Assembly: GCA_002724395.1 (NCBI GenBank)
Contig: PBOR01000046.1
Span: 1 to 64,000, forward strand
Direction of reading: 5' to 3'
DNA: 64,000 nt
Source: Rhodospirillaceae bacterium
Lineage (GTDB): Bacteria; Pseudomonadota; Alphaproteobacteria; UBA8366
Shown: positions 16,922 to 25,300 of the stretch, piece after piece
Numbering within the stretch: the first letter of the stretch is position 1
Layout: each line of letters starts with the position of its first letter
Made by a program: the position numbers and the translations under genes
The notes under the pieces: generated by a model
What the model saw: the letters and a program-made list of their open reading frames with translations, nothing else
What the model was told of the DNA's origin: nothing
Databases searched by the model: none

Positions 16922-17716
16922 CTAATTCATTTTTAGACCAGGCACTTCTTCTTCTTTCTCCACATAGGCATTTGGATCACGCTTGGCCATTTCTTTTGGA
17001 TCAGAACCTGGGCGATCTGAGGGGCGAGCATATTGCATAACCAGTACATTAGCGCCATCACTTCCCGCCGCAAGCATGGGTGCTTGTTCGTCGGCTTCCA
17101 CATGCATTAGGGAATTAGCTTCAAAAGTTTTTCCTTTTGTGACGAGAGTGCCGGAGCAGACAAGAATATACTGTCCACCGCCGGTGGATGGTTCACTAAG
17201 CCTTTGTGCATTGGGCCCTAAACGAATGCCCACTGCATCGACCTCGTCCTCTTGAGGTTCCATAAGCACCTCGCGTTCGGAAGCGCCGTCATCAGTAAGC
17301 ACTCTACTGATGTCAAAAAGCCCAGCGATGTTGCGTCCGGCCCGGCCCGGCATTTTATCGCGGTTACCCGGCATGACCCAATGACCTCCGCTAGCGATGG
17401 GGCGTAGAGTAAAGAATGCAATACCATCATCCATCCCCACGATAGGCCCGTAAGGCGTGTAGGCGTCCGCATATTGGAAGGTTATCGGTTCAACCGATTT
17501 CTTTCCCATGCGCCCATATCCACCTACAACAACTTGGAATTGGTCCACATCATGAAAATGTGGATCAATTACAGGATTTGGATAACGACGTTCCACAAGG
17601 AACCCTTGGGGACCGGCGGCTATAGCTTTGGTGCCGATAAAATTACGACGATACCCCATACCGCCCGGACGGGGAACTTCTGTTCGCTCCGTTTCTGAAA
17701 TAGGAACCGACTGCAT
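16922..17716 (-). CDS. Cupin-fold protein of unknown function
   Basis: A 264-residue soluble protein. Residues around 50-65 (PVIDPHFHDVDQFQVVVGG) look like a cupin metal-binding motif with HxH and an acidic residue, and a second beta-rich half (GGGQYILVCSGTLVTKGK) suggests a bicupin. It starts at ATG 17716 with GGAGAG upstream. Neighbours are a TPP enzyme downstream and a carboxymuconolactone-decarboxylase-like gene upstream on the same strand, so a role as dioxygenase, isomerase or sensor in the same catabolic route is plausible. The function is not recognised. Confidence 0.75.
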   Translation of the reverse strand: MQSVPISETERTEVPRPGGMGYRRNFIGTKAIAAGPQGFLVERRYPNPVIDPHFHDVDQFQVVVGGYGRMGKKSVEPITFQYADAYTPYGPIVGMDDGIAFFTLRPIASGGHWVMPGNRDKMPGRAGRNIAGLFDISRVLTDDGASEREVLMEPQEDEVDAVGIRLGPNAQRLSEPSTGGGQYILVCSGTLVTKGKTFEANSLMHVEADEQAPMLAAGSDGANVLVMQYARPSDRPGSDPKEMAKRDPNAYVEKEEEVPGLKMN

Positions 17717-17805
17717 GATACCACTCTCCCTAAAATTGGTGATCTGTGCAAAAATGTTAGCATATTTTACGCGAGTTGTTTTAGTTTGTCTCTACAGTCA
17801 ATCAA

Positions 17806-18198
17806 TCAAATCTTTCCCATGTCGGATAATGTATCTTTTGCTATTCGCATGGCCGAATTAGCTGCCGGTACGCCGCCATAAATCGCAACATGTAATAGAA
17901 CTTCGCGAATGTCTTCCGGTGTAGCCCCGGTGTTAGCGGTAGTTCGAATGTGCAGTTCAAATTCTTCCCAGCGACCAAGGGCCGCCAAGATCCCCAGTAC
18001 AATCATGCTCCGCTCGCGCGGCTTAATATCGTCTCGCGCCCAAACATGGCCCCAGGCAGCTTCGGTGATGAGTTGTTGATATGGTTGGTCAAAATCTTTT
18101 TTTGTGCTTTCGGCGCGTTCCACGTAAGCATCTCCCATTATTTCTCGGCGGCGTTTCATGCCTTTGGTAAAGCGATCTACATCGGCGGATTCGGTCAT
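17806..18198 (-). CDS. Carboxymuconolactone decarboxylase family protein (AhpD-like fold)
   Basis: A 130-residue all-helical CMD-family protein. The family core is clear: WGHVWARDDIKPRERSMIVL, then the LGRWEEFELHIRTTANTGAT helix and the DIREVLLHVAIYGGVPAANS segment. The CxxC pair of AhpD-type peroxidase partners is absent, and the His/Glu residues fit the decarboxylase (PcaC) branch. In the protocatechuate pathway PcaC decarboxylates 4-carboxymuconolactone; here no other pca genes are seen, so the lactone is unknown. The start at 18198 has AAAGGAG upstream and is preferred to 18234. Confidence 0.86.
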   Translation of the reverse strand: MTESADVDRFTKGMKRRREIMGDAYVERAESTKKDFDQPYQQLITEAAWGHVWARDDIKPRERSMIVLGILAALGRWEEFELHIRTTANTGATPEDIREVLLHVAIYGGVPAANSAMRIAKDTLSDMGKI

Positions 18199-18589
18199 TT
18201 TTGCTCCTTTCAAATAAAAATTTTGCGATTTCATAGCCTAGAGAGCTGTATTAGCGATTCGAATTCGACAGCATTATTGCGCGATACCATGATTTGCAAA
18301 TAACATAAGGTCAACGCTACGCTGGATGAGCAAGATTATTTCTTCGTCTGACTTCTTGCAGGATCAAGAGCCTTAATAATTCCATACAGGGCATGCCCAT
18401 TCATCAGGCAATAGGTTAGGCTTGTGAACAAAAGGGTTATGCCGGGGAATAATTAGGAGGGTTGAACTACTAATTTTTTGTATGAGATCATCTAAGATGT
18501 TTCACTAATAATCATTCATATAGTCGACCCTAGGCCAGATCGGCTCCGCTGTGTATTTTGTTTATCATAACCCGGAATTAGCCAATCAT
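18199..18589. other. Intergenic region between divergent genes
   Basis: About 390 bases separate the CMD-family gene from the divergent MFS gene. I see no convincing ORF, RNA gene or strong promoter. An AT-rich imperfect hairpin (AATTAG ... CTAATT followed by TTTTTG) occurs near 18450-18480 but its stem is weak. Promoters for both flanking genes must lie here. Confidence 0.6.
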
Positions 18590-19825
18590 ATGCCTACACA
18601 TTCGGCCAGACAAATTCTAATTGCGACTTGCACGGCTCAATTATTTGCGCAAATGGGCGCGTATACCCTGCCGGCTCTTCTACCAACCTTTATTCGTGAA
18701 TGGTCATTGAGTAACTCTGAAGCGGGATGGCTGACGGGTATCTTTTATGGCGGATACGTCATGGCAGTACCGGTCCTGGTTACGCTTACAGACCGGGTTG
18801 ATCCAAAAAGAATTTATGTATGTTCGTTGCTGGTTACTCTGATGTCTCATGTGGGGTTTGTTTTCTGTGCCGATGACTTCGCCTCGGGACTACTTTTCCG
18901 CATTATGGCTGGTATTGGTTGGGCCGGAACATATATGCCTGGTTTAAAGGTTCTGGCGGATCATTTGCATGGAAAATTGCAAATACGAGCCGTGTCATTC
19001 CATGCGGCAAGCGTGGGTGTCGCGGGTTCTCTGTCTTTTATTATTGCGGCCACCATTGAATCGGCTAGCAATTGGCAATGGGCCTTCACGGCAGCGGCTG
19101 GCTTCGCAGCTGTAGCCTTTATATTGGCGTTAATCTATATGCCATCGCGGGTTCGGCCAACTGAAGTGTATAAGGAGGCAATCTTTGATTTTCGTCCGGT
19201 GCTGCGTAATCACTCATCTTTAGCTTATTCATTAGGCTATTTTGCACATACCTGGGAAATGTTCGTACAACGAAACTGGGTTGTGGTGTTTTTAGTCTAT
19301 GTGGCTGCTGAAGCGGGAACAGAGCAACTAATTTTCCCTCCAGCTTACATTCCGTTTATTGTTGGGTTGCTGGGTACATGGGCCAGTGTTTCGGGAAACG
19401 AAATTGCAATTAGGACCGGGCGACAGAGATGGGTGTTAGGCGTCTTTTTCTGCTCTATGGTAGCTCTAATCATGGTCGCTTTAGCATCCTCATCGGGGTT
19501 CTATCTTCTTGTGGCAGGCCTTTGCATTATTCATGGGATAATAATATTTGCCGATTCGTCTGCTTTGACAGCGGGTGCGTCTGGGAATTCTGAGCCAGAA
19601 CGGCGTGGCGCTCAATTGGCATTACATTCCATATTGGGATACAGCGGTGGTTTTATTGGTGCTGTGGTGTTTGGTGCGGCTCTCGACTTTGCGGGTGGAC
19701 AAAGCACTGTGGGTTGGCTTGCGGCCTTTGGTAGCGTTTTGGTGGTTCTTGCAATTGGCCCATTTGCCGTTTGGTATTTCAAACCGAAAGACTTAGTTGG
19801 TGACAAACCGTGGGGCCAACCTTGA
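18590..19825 (+). CDS. Major facilitator superfamily transporter
   Basis: A 411-residue membrane transporter with about 12 hydrophobic segments in two halves. The opening PTHSARQILIATCTAQLFAQ and the TLTDRVDPKRIYV loop between helices 2 and 3 (MFS motif A position) are typical. The second half has a cytoplasmic loop with an Arg-Gly-Ala segment (PERRGAQLALHSILG). It most resembles uncharacterised MFS proteins with a putative organic-acid substrate. GTG 18551 is an alternative start giving 13 more residues; neither has a strong ribosome site. The neighbouring dehydrogenase and amidohydrolase suggest uptake of an aromatic or carboxylic acid (inference). Confidence 0.87.
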   Translation: MPTHSARQILIATCTAQLFAQMGAYTLPALLPTFIREWSLSNSEAGWLTGIFYGGYVMAVPVLVTLTDRVDPKRIYVCSLLVTLMSHVGFVFCADDFASGLLFRIMAGIGWAGTYMPGLKVLADHLHGKLQIRAVSFHAASVGVAGSLSFIIAATIESASNWQWAFTAAAGFAAVAFILALIYMPSRVRPTEVYKEAIFDFRPVLRNHSSLAYSLGYFAHTWEMFVQRNWVVVFLVYVAAEAGTEQLIFPPAYIPFIVGLLGTWASVSGNEIAIRTGRQRWVLGVFFCSMVALIMVALASSSGFYLLVAGLCIIHGIIIFADSSALTAGASGNSEPERRGAQLALHSILGYSGGFIGAVVFGAALDFAGGQSTVGWLAAFGSVLVVLAIGPFAVWYFKPKDLVGDKPWGQP

Positions 19826-19862
19826 GTAGTGCTTGCGTAAAAAATAACATTATACCATTCAC

Positions 19863-19879
19863 TCAAAGTACGACTTTGA
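19863..19879 (+). promoter_or_regulatory. Palindrome before the alcohol dehydrogenase gene
   Basis: TCAAAGT-ACG-ACTTTGA is a perfect 7-bp inverted repeat ending 16 bases before the dehydrogenase start and touching its ribosome site (GAAGAGGGAA). It may be an operator or an RNA hairpin that controls translation. Confidence 0.4.
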
Positions 19880-19895
19880 AGAGGGAATTAGACTG

Positions 19896-20927
19896 ATGAA
19901 AGCCATGGTTTTGACAGCGCCTGATACGCCATTTCAATTGATGGAGGTGGCTGATCCAACTCCAGGACTAGATGAAGCGGTTGCACGGGTTATTACCTGT
20001 GGATCAGGGCTTACTATTCAACATATCCGTGCAGGCCGTTCGAAAGTCGAATATCCGCGCATTATTGGTCATGAGATCACCGCCGAGGTCGTTGAAGTGG
20101 GTAAGGGCGTGAAAAGTTTGCAGGTCGGGGACCCAGTCACTGCCTATTACTATTTGAGCTGCGGTAGGTGCAAATGGTGTCTGGCTGGACGAGAAACGTT
20201 GTGCAGCAATATTCTTGGGACAATCGGGAGGGTCTGCGATGGTGGTTATGCGGAATATATCAAACTGCCTGAAACTAGCTTTATTAAACTGCCTGAAGGG
20301 CTCGATTATAAAGCGTACCCCGCAGAAATTGGAGTTATTACCGATGCTATCGCGACACCGGTAAAGGTAATTGGAAAAGCTCGTATTAAGCCGGATGAAT
20401 GGGTGGCTGTCGTGGGCGCTGGAGGAGGGCTAGGCTTGCAAATGGTTCAGGTCGCGAAATGGGCCAAAGCACGCGTTATCGCCGTCGACACCAGGGCAGA
20501 CAAATTTAATGCATGTCGAAAAGCTGGTGCGGATAAGGTCATCGATGCCTCCAACGAGGATGTGGCACTAGCATTACGGGAATTGACCGACGGAGAGGGG
20601 GCTGATGCCGTCATCGATTTTGTTGGATCGCGTATGAGCTTGGAGAGCGGATTTGCCGGATTAAACCGAGGCGGGCGATTAGTTTTACTCGGCGGTTCAC
20701 CGCAGTCTTTTATGTTAGATTCGAACCTACTTAAAATCGAACGTGAAGTGATGGGAAGCAAATACGCCACTCGCAAAGAAGTATGTGACGCGTTGGAACT
20801 AGTGGCACGCGGCGAAATCTGGCCAATCGTCTCCGAAGTCGTGCTGTTGGAAGAAGTTGAGCAGCTACACCAACGATTGGAACAGGGCCTTATTATAGGG
20901 CGTGCGGCGGTTCGTGTGGCTGACTAA
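19896..20927 (+). CDS. Zinc-dependent alcohol dehydrogenase (MDR family)
   Basis: A 343-residue medium-chain dehydrogenase. The catalytic zinc site uses a Cys in VITCGSG and GHE in RIIGHEITAEVVEVG; the structural zinc loop CGRCKWCLAGRETLC is complete. The nucleotide motif VAVVGAGGGLGLQMVQVAKW and the following acidic VIAVDTRADK indicate NAD rather than NADP. Downstream VIDFVGSRMSLESG is standard. It is related to 6-hydroxycyclohex-1-ene-carboxyl-CoA dehydrogenase-type and general ADH enzymes; the substrate is open. The amidohydrolase gene follows after 26 bases, and the MFS gene precedes it by 70. Confidence 0.9.
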   Translation: MKAMVLTAPDTPFQLMEVADPTPGLDEAVARVITCGSGLTIQHIRAGRSKVEYPRIIGHEITAEVVEVGKGVKSLQVGDPVTAYYYLSCGRCKWCLAGRETLCSNILGTIGRVCDGGYAEYIKLPETSFIKLPEGLDYKAYPAEIGVITDAIATPVKVIGKARIKPDEWVAVVGAGGGLGLQMVQVAKWAKARVIAVDTRADKFNACRKAGADKVIDASNEDVALALRELTDGEGADAVIDFVGSRMSLESGFAGLNRGGRLVLLGGSPQSFMLDSNLLKIEREVMGSKYATRKEVCDALELVARGEIWPIVSEVVLLEEVEQLHQRLEQGLIIGRAAVRVAD

Positions 20928-20953
20928 AGCATACTATAAAATGGGAAATTAAA

Positions 20954-21949
20954 ATGGCAGGCCAATTGAGTATCGATATTCATGCGCATTTCTATCCACG
21001 TTCCTACCTCGAACTGGTCGCGGAAGAGGGCAGTGAGTTTGGTGTAGAATGTAGATTTGACGAAGCCAAAGGCCCCCAAATTCAGCTGTCGGGCAAAGGT
21101 AGTGCACCCTTGGAGGATCGCTTTATTGAGTTAGATGAGCGTATTCAAGCAATGGACGAGCAGCGAGTTGATGTGCACGCTCTTTCGTTAACTGCACCGA
21201 TGGTGTATTGGGCTTCGCCGGAGTTAGGCTTGCGTCTTTCGCAAGCCTACAACGATGCTTGTGTTGAAGCTCATGACGCCTATCCTGGTCGCCTATTAGG
21301 ACTTGCAATGCTTCCTATGCAGTCGCCTGACCTTGCGGTCAAAGAGCTTGAGCGTGTGTCTGATCTGCCCGGTATCTGCGGTGTTTATATGGCTACGCGT
21401 ATCGAGGACAAAGAGCTTTCTGATCCGGGGTTTTTTCCTGTATACGAAAAGATTGAGGATCTCGGGTGGACAATTTTTCTGCATCCAGTAAGTGTGGTTG
21501 ATCCTAAACGGCTTACTAAATACTACCTCACTAACTTCATTGGCAATCCGACGGAATCGGCGATTGCGGCATCTCACCTTATATTCGGCGAAGTACTGGA
21601 CCGGTTTCCTAAATTGACAGTTTGTTTGCCTCATGCGGGTGGGACCTTCCCCTATTTGGTTGGGCGTATCAATCATGGCTGGGGTGTGCGAGACGAATGC
21701 CAACATTTGAAGACACCCCCTATCAATTATCTTCGACGCTTCTATTACGACACAATTACACACGCACATCCGGCGCTAGATTTCTTGATAACGTTGGTAG
21801 GGACTGATCGCGTCGTATTAGGCAGCGATTTCTGTTTTGATATGTCCTATGAGCAACCAGTGCAATTCGTAAAGGAGCACCCTAATTTAAGTGCTGAAGA
21901 TCGGGGTCTGATACTGGGCGGGAATGCGGCGCGTCTGCTCGGCCTTTAG
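20954..21949 (+). CDS. Amidohydrolase, ACMSD-like decarboxylase family
   Basis: A 331-residue TIM-barrel protein of the aminocarboxymuconate-semialdehyde decarboxylase/gamma-resorcylate decarboxylase branch of amidohydrolase-2. Zinc ligands are visible: HxH in SIDIHAHFYP, a His in IFLHPVS, a His in VCLPHAGGTFPYLVGRI, and the Asp in VLGSDFCFDMSYEQP. These enzymes decarboxylate aromatic or muconic acids without organic cofactor, or hydrolyse related substrates. With the dehydrogenase and MFS genes it forms a small transport-and-oxidation operon. Confidence 0.9.
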   Translation: MAGQLSIDIHAHFYPRSYLELVAEEGSEFGVECRFDEAKGPQIQLSGKGSAPLEDRFIELDERIQAMDEQRVDVHALSLTAPMVYWASPELGLRLSQAYNDACVEAHDAYPGRLLGLAMLPMQSPDLAVKELERVSDLPGICGVYMATRIEDKELSDPGFFPVYEKIEDLGWTIFLHPVSVVDPKRLTKYYLTNFIGNPTESAIAASHLIFGEVLDRFPKLTVCLPHAGGTFPYLVGRINHGWGVRDECQHLKTPPINYLRRFYYDTITHAHPALDFLITLVGTDRVVLGSDFCFDMSYEQPVQFVKEHPNLSAEDRGLILGGNAARLLGL

Positions 21950-22302
21950 TCTTTTTGGTTAGAAAAAATTGGCTGGTTTATGGCTTGAATAGAGCGTCAG
22001 AACACCAAAGTCTTATGAATAGCTCGCCTACTCTTAAAATTTTATAAAAGTTACCGCACAATTGCCTGGTGTTGGGCGTTACGGCTCCAAGCCTGGATTT
22101 ATAGTTTATTTATTTCAAATGCGCTGATGCCCAATTTGGCTTGGGGTTAATGGCTTATCTTACTGGGAAGTACGACTGATAATTGATAAGTTGGGCTGCT
22201 TATCACGTTTTTGCTTATTCAACTAGGGCACGATATGAAGAGGTAGATGCTGCACTTTTCTGGGCATGACGGTTAACTTTATTGAAAAACACCTTCGGTA
22301 GT
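21950..22302. other. Intergenic region between convergent genes
   Basis: About 350 bases lie between two convergent genes. I see no ORF with family likeness, no tRNA-like sequence and no clear terminator; it holds only short A/T runs. Confidence 0.6.
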
Positions 22303-22572
22303 TTAGTTCCCTGAGACGAATATTATCGCCACAAATGCTGCCAATACCCAGAACATCAAAGTAAAAACAGGTATAGATTTTGTGCCATATCGCTTGGTAA
22401 GTAACAGCAAACTTCCAACAGTAGTGATGGTCATTGTTAGGGAGATGTTATCGGCACTTACCCCACAGTAGCGCATGGTAAATACGATGCCTGCAATGAG
22501 TGCCGCTAACCCAGTCGTTGCAAGAAATTGCAGTGGTTTTGAGATTGTCGGTATTTTTGGTTGAGTACTCAT
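22303..22572 (-). CDS. Small membrane protein of unknown function
   Basis: An 89-residue protein with three hydrophobic segments (about 15-35, 45-58 and 68-86) separated by short polar loops, hence an inner-membrane protein. Its ATG overlaps the stop of the MmgE/PrpD gene (ATGA), so it is translationally coupled to it. The domain is not recognised. Size and topology would fit an accessory or small TRAP-like membrane subunit, but no partner is present. Confidence 0.65.
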   Translation of the reverse strand: MSTQPKIPTISKPLQFLATTGLAALIAGIVFTMRYCGVSADNISLTMTITTVGSLLLLTKRYGTKSIPVFTLMFWVLAAFVAIIFVSGN

Positions 22573-23933
22573 ACTTTGCCGGTAACGTCTAATTTTGAAA
22601 TATCCTTAATATCGTCGAGGTTGCAAAGTTGGTCGAATAATCGTTTGGCTTCCTTCTCACCCAATCTGTAACAAAGTCTAGAAAATTTTTCCCAAAGACT
22701 AGCTCGATCAAGTGGATCAATAGGCAGGCCTTTGAAACTAGGAGCGTCATGTTTCAGTGTACGCCCATCTTTTAAGGTGACGGTTAGTCGGCTTCCCAAT
22801 GCGTATTCAAATTTATCCGCTTCGGGTAATTCCCTGATTTCGACATTTCGACAGACTTCGCGAATTTTAGGATCTTCTATGCTTTCCTGGCTGAAATTAC
22901 GTGGGTCTCTAGGGTCTTTAAATAAGGCAAGAGCAATACAGAAGTTATTCGAATATTGGCCTAGCATCACGTCAGCGGGCTCGGGAATATCGTGATGGGT
23001 GCCGCATTTTTTATCACCTTCCAGGAGAATTTTAGCAACATCGTCTCCGCTAAACCCATATTCTGCCTGCATGTCGAGTATACCTTGTACCGGCGTATGG
23101 CTGGTGATGTGACAAGAAAAGCGCTTGAAAACGATACGTTCTGCATCCCAACGTCTACCCAGTTCTTCGGTAAGTTTCTCTTCGAGTGCACCTCGGCAGA
23201 AAACATTCATCCAGCCGAATTTTCCTTCAAGAACGGTATTTGGGCCGGTAAAACCTTCACGAGCAAGTGTCGCGGCTAAGATACCGCTTTCAGCTGCCCG
23301 GCCTAAATGCAAACGTTTGACCATACCACCAGTGCCAGACATGGCAAATTCTAGCAAGCCTGAACAGAGTGAGCCTGCGATACCAAGTGTATTGGTCATT
23401 TGTTCTGGAGAATGGCCCATTAGATAACCCGCCGCCATTCCGCCACCAAAACCACCATTTATGCCCGGGTTATGAAAACCGATATCTTCACTGCTATGGT
23501 TTGAGGATTGAGCGATGCGGGTTAGGACTTCAATGCCTGCAGTAAATGCCGTGATGACATCCTTGCCACTGGCTGCCATTTCCTGTCCCATACCAAATGC
23601 GCATGGGACGATACTGGCACCGGCGTGCATCCCTGCCGATGGCATGCGGAGGCTATCAAGTTCAAAGGAGTGAGAGAGTAAACCATTAGCGAGTGCTGCC
23701 ATGGCTGGTTGTACTTTATAACCTTCAGGTCCGAAAATACTCACATTGCCGGAACCACTCGTAGTTAGTGCGTGTTTAATCATCATCTGACTCCATGGTA
23801 GTTCGGAGCCGAAGGTACAGGCGGCAATGGTATCAATTATGCAATCTTTAGTACGTTCGACAATTTCTGACGGAATGTCTTCAAACTTTAACTCAGATGC
23901 AAATGTGGCAAGTGTTTCGGTTTTTGTTGTCAT
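22569..23933 (-). CDS. MmgE/PrpD family protein (2-methylcitrate dehydratase-like)
   Basis: A 454-residue MmgE/PrpD protein. The N-terminus ETLATFASELKFEDIPSEIV and CIIDTIAACTFGSELPW are typical, followed by GLLSHSFELDSL, GASIVPCAFGMGQE, GFHNPGINGGFGGGMAAGYL and the KRFSCHITSHTPVQGIL segment. The family includes 2-methylcitrate dehydratase and iminodisuccinate epimerase, plus many uncharacterised catabolic members. No prpB or prpC genes are near, so the propionate pathway is not supported. The ATG at 23933, with GGAG upstream, is preferred over 24101: the extra 56 residues have no family match and would overlap the divergent dioxygenase gene. Confidence 0.88.
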   Translation of the reverse strand: MTTKTETLATFASELKFEDIPSEIVERTKDCIIDTIAACTFGSELPWSQMMIKHALTTSGSGNVSIFGPEGYKVQPAMAALANGLLSHSFELDSLRMPSAGMHAGASIVPCAFGMGQEMAASGKDVITAFTAGIEVLTRIAQSSNHSSEDIGFHNPGINGGFGGGMAAGYLMGHSPEQMTNTLGIAGSLCSGLLEFAMSGTGGMVKRLHLGRAAESGILAATLAREGFTGPNTVLEGKFGWMNVFCRGALEEKLTEELGRRWDAERIVFKRFSCHITSHTPVQGILDMQAEYGFSGDDVAKILLEGDKKCGTHHDIPEPADVMLGQYSNNFCIALALFKDPRDPRNFSQESIEDPKIREVCRNVEIRELPEADKFEYALGSRLTVTLKDGRTLKHDAPSFKGLPIDPLDRASLWEKFSRLCYRLGEKEAKRLFDQLCNLDDIKDISKLDVTGKV

Positions 23934-24073
23934 TCTTCCATCTCCGAAAATTATATTTTTAGTAACTTTATTCAAACTATAAGCGACACGTGACTTCGTG
24001 CAAATACCGTGTCCTTGACGCAACAGTTTGATAGGATGATCATTAGGAAGTCTCGTGATTAAAGGAATAGTCA

Positions 24074-24946
24074 ATGGCAGAATTAGCACACGATCACTCA
24101 TATCCGTTTGCGCTAAACCGTTTATCCAAACCAGCGGGGGCAGAAATTTGCGGTCTAGATTTAACTAAGCCTCTCGACGACGTTACACGGGACGCACTGA
24201 TAATAGCGCTTCTTGAGAACCACGTTCTGGCTATTCGTGATCAGGATTTAACGTCTGATCAACAAATGGCTGTGACTGCTTGTTTTGGTAAGCCAGAAAC
24301 GCATGTTTTTCATGATGCGACTGGTAGCAAAGGACCAAAAGTGCACACGGTTAATAATTTAGATAGGGACGGTAAGCCCAGCCGTAGGCCCATGACATTC
24401 GGTAGTTTTTTTTGGCATACGGATAAGTCCTATCATGAGATACCGTCTTTTGCGACATTCCTGCATGCGCGCGAGTTGCCACCAGAAGGTGGTGATACGG
24501 AATTTGCAAACATGTATTTGGCATACGATGCGCTTGATAATGAAATGAAAGAAAAAATTTCCGATTTACGGGCCTTTCATAGTTGGGAAGCCAATCGACG
24601 CAATACCGGCAATGACCCGGCAACCGAAGAGGAAAAGAAGGTTCGCCCGCCCGTAGTGCATCCTATTGTGAGGACGCACCCTGATACAGGGCTTAAAACG
24701 ATCTATGTAGGAATTCACACAGATAGCATTGAAGGGATGGACCGAGAAGAGGGTGTCGACTTATTAAAGCAACTTTATCGTCACGCGACGCAGCGTCAAT
24801 TCGTCTATACTCACCAATGGAAGCCTGGTGATTTAGTTATCTGGGATAATCGTTGCTTGTTGCATCGTGTGCTTGGCAATTATGAAATGGATAAGCATCG
24901 TCGAATTCTGCATCGTTCGGTCGTGATCGGCACCAAACCAGAATAA
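24074..24946 (+). CDS. TauD/TfdA family Fe(II)/2-oxoglutarate dioxygenase
   Basis: A 290-residue alpha-ketoglutarate dioxygenase. Iron ligands are HxD in FFWHTDKSYHE (about residue 118) and the distal His in DNRCLLHRVLGNY; the 2-oxoglutarate-binding Arg is in RRILHRSVV. The N-terminal SKPAGAEICGLDLTKPLDD is standard. These enzymes hydroxylate a substrate next to sulfonate, aryl-ether or similar groups; the compound is unknown. It is divergent from the MmgE/PrpD gene. A second TauD-type gene is at 58339. Confidence 0.92.
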   Translation: MAELAHDHSYPFALNRLSKPAGAEICGLDLTKPLDDVTRDALIIALLENHVLAIRDQDLTSDQQMAVTACFGKPETHVFHDATGSKGPKVHTVNNLDRDGKPSRRPMTFGSFFWHTDKSYHEIPSFATFLHARELPPEGGDTEFANMYLAYDALDNEMKEKISDLRAFHSWEANRRNTGNDPATEEEKKVRPPVVHPIVRTHPDTGLKTIYVGIHTDSIEGMDREEGVDLLKQLYRHATQRQFVYTHQWKPGDLVIWDNRCLLHRVLGNYEMDKHRRILHRSVVIGTKPE

Positions 24947-25300
24947 GTTTCAACTGCATTTTTTATAGTTACTGTTTATCCTCCGTTAGACCTTGAGGTG
25001 GCCTTAGTCGCAGTTCGTAGGCTTTTGCGTTAAAGAGCTCTAACACTAGTCAATCTGCCTTTTAATTGGTGTTTAATGTAAGCTCTCTCAATTTGATTAG
25101 ATGTTTTTATCTGCGCCAGCGCCGCTGTGGGCCATCATTTGCTCCAAATTTCAATTGTGAGCTGATATTAAAATTTCAAATTAGCCGCTTCGTTTTAGCG
25201 ATGTCGTTCTTTATTGTCGTGGTGAGTTCTGTTTCAAGTCATTCGGGGAGGCTCGATTGCGAGCAGGCCCATCATAACTATTTCGGGTTAACTATGTGTT
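24947..25300. other. Intergenic region before the TPR glycosyltransferase
   Basis: About 350 bases. A short open frame from 25066 overlaps the next gene and has no family likeness or ribosome site, so I treat it as non-coding. No clear promoter or RNA gene is visible; the promoter of the glycosyltransferase gene must be here. Confidence 0.55.

Noticed and set aside
18240-18310. tRNA-like segment (GATTCGAATTCGA).
   Set aside because: It lacks acceptor and anticodon arms; no cloverleaf can be drawn.
23934-24101. N-terminal extension of the MmgE/PrpD protein from 24101.
   Set aside because: The added residues are not family-like and would overlap the divergent dioxygenase gene; the start at 23933 has a ribosome site.
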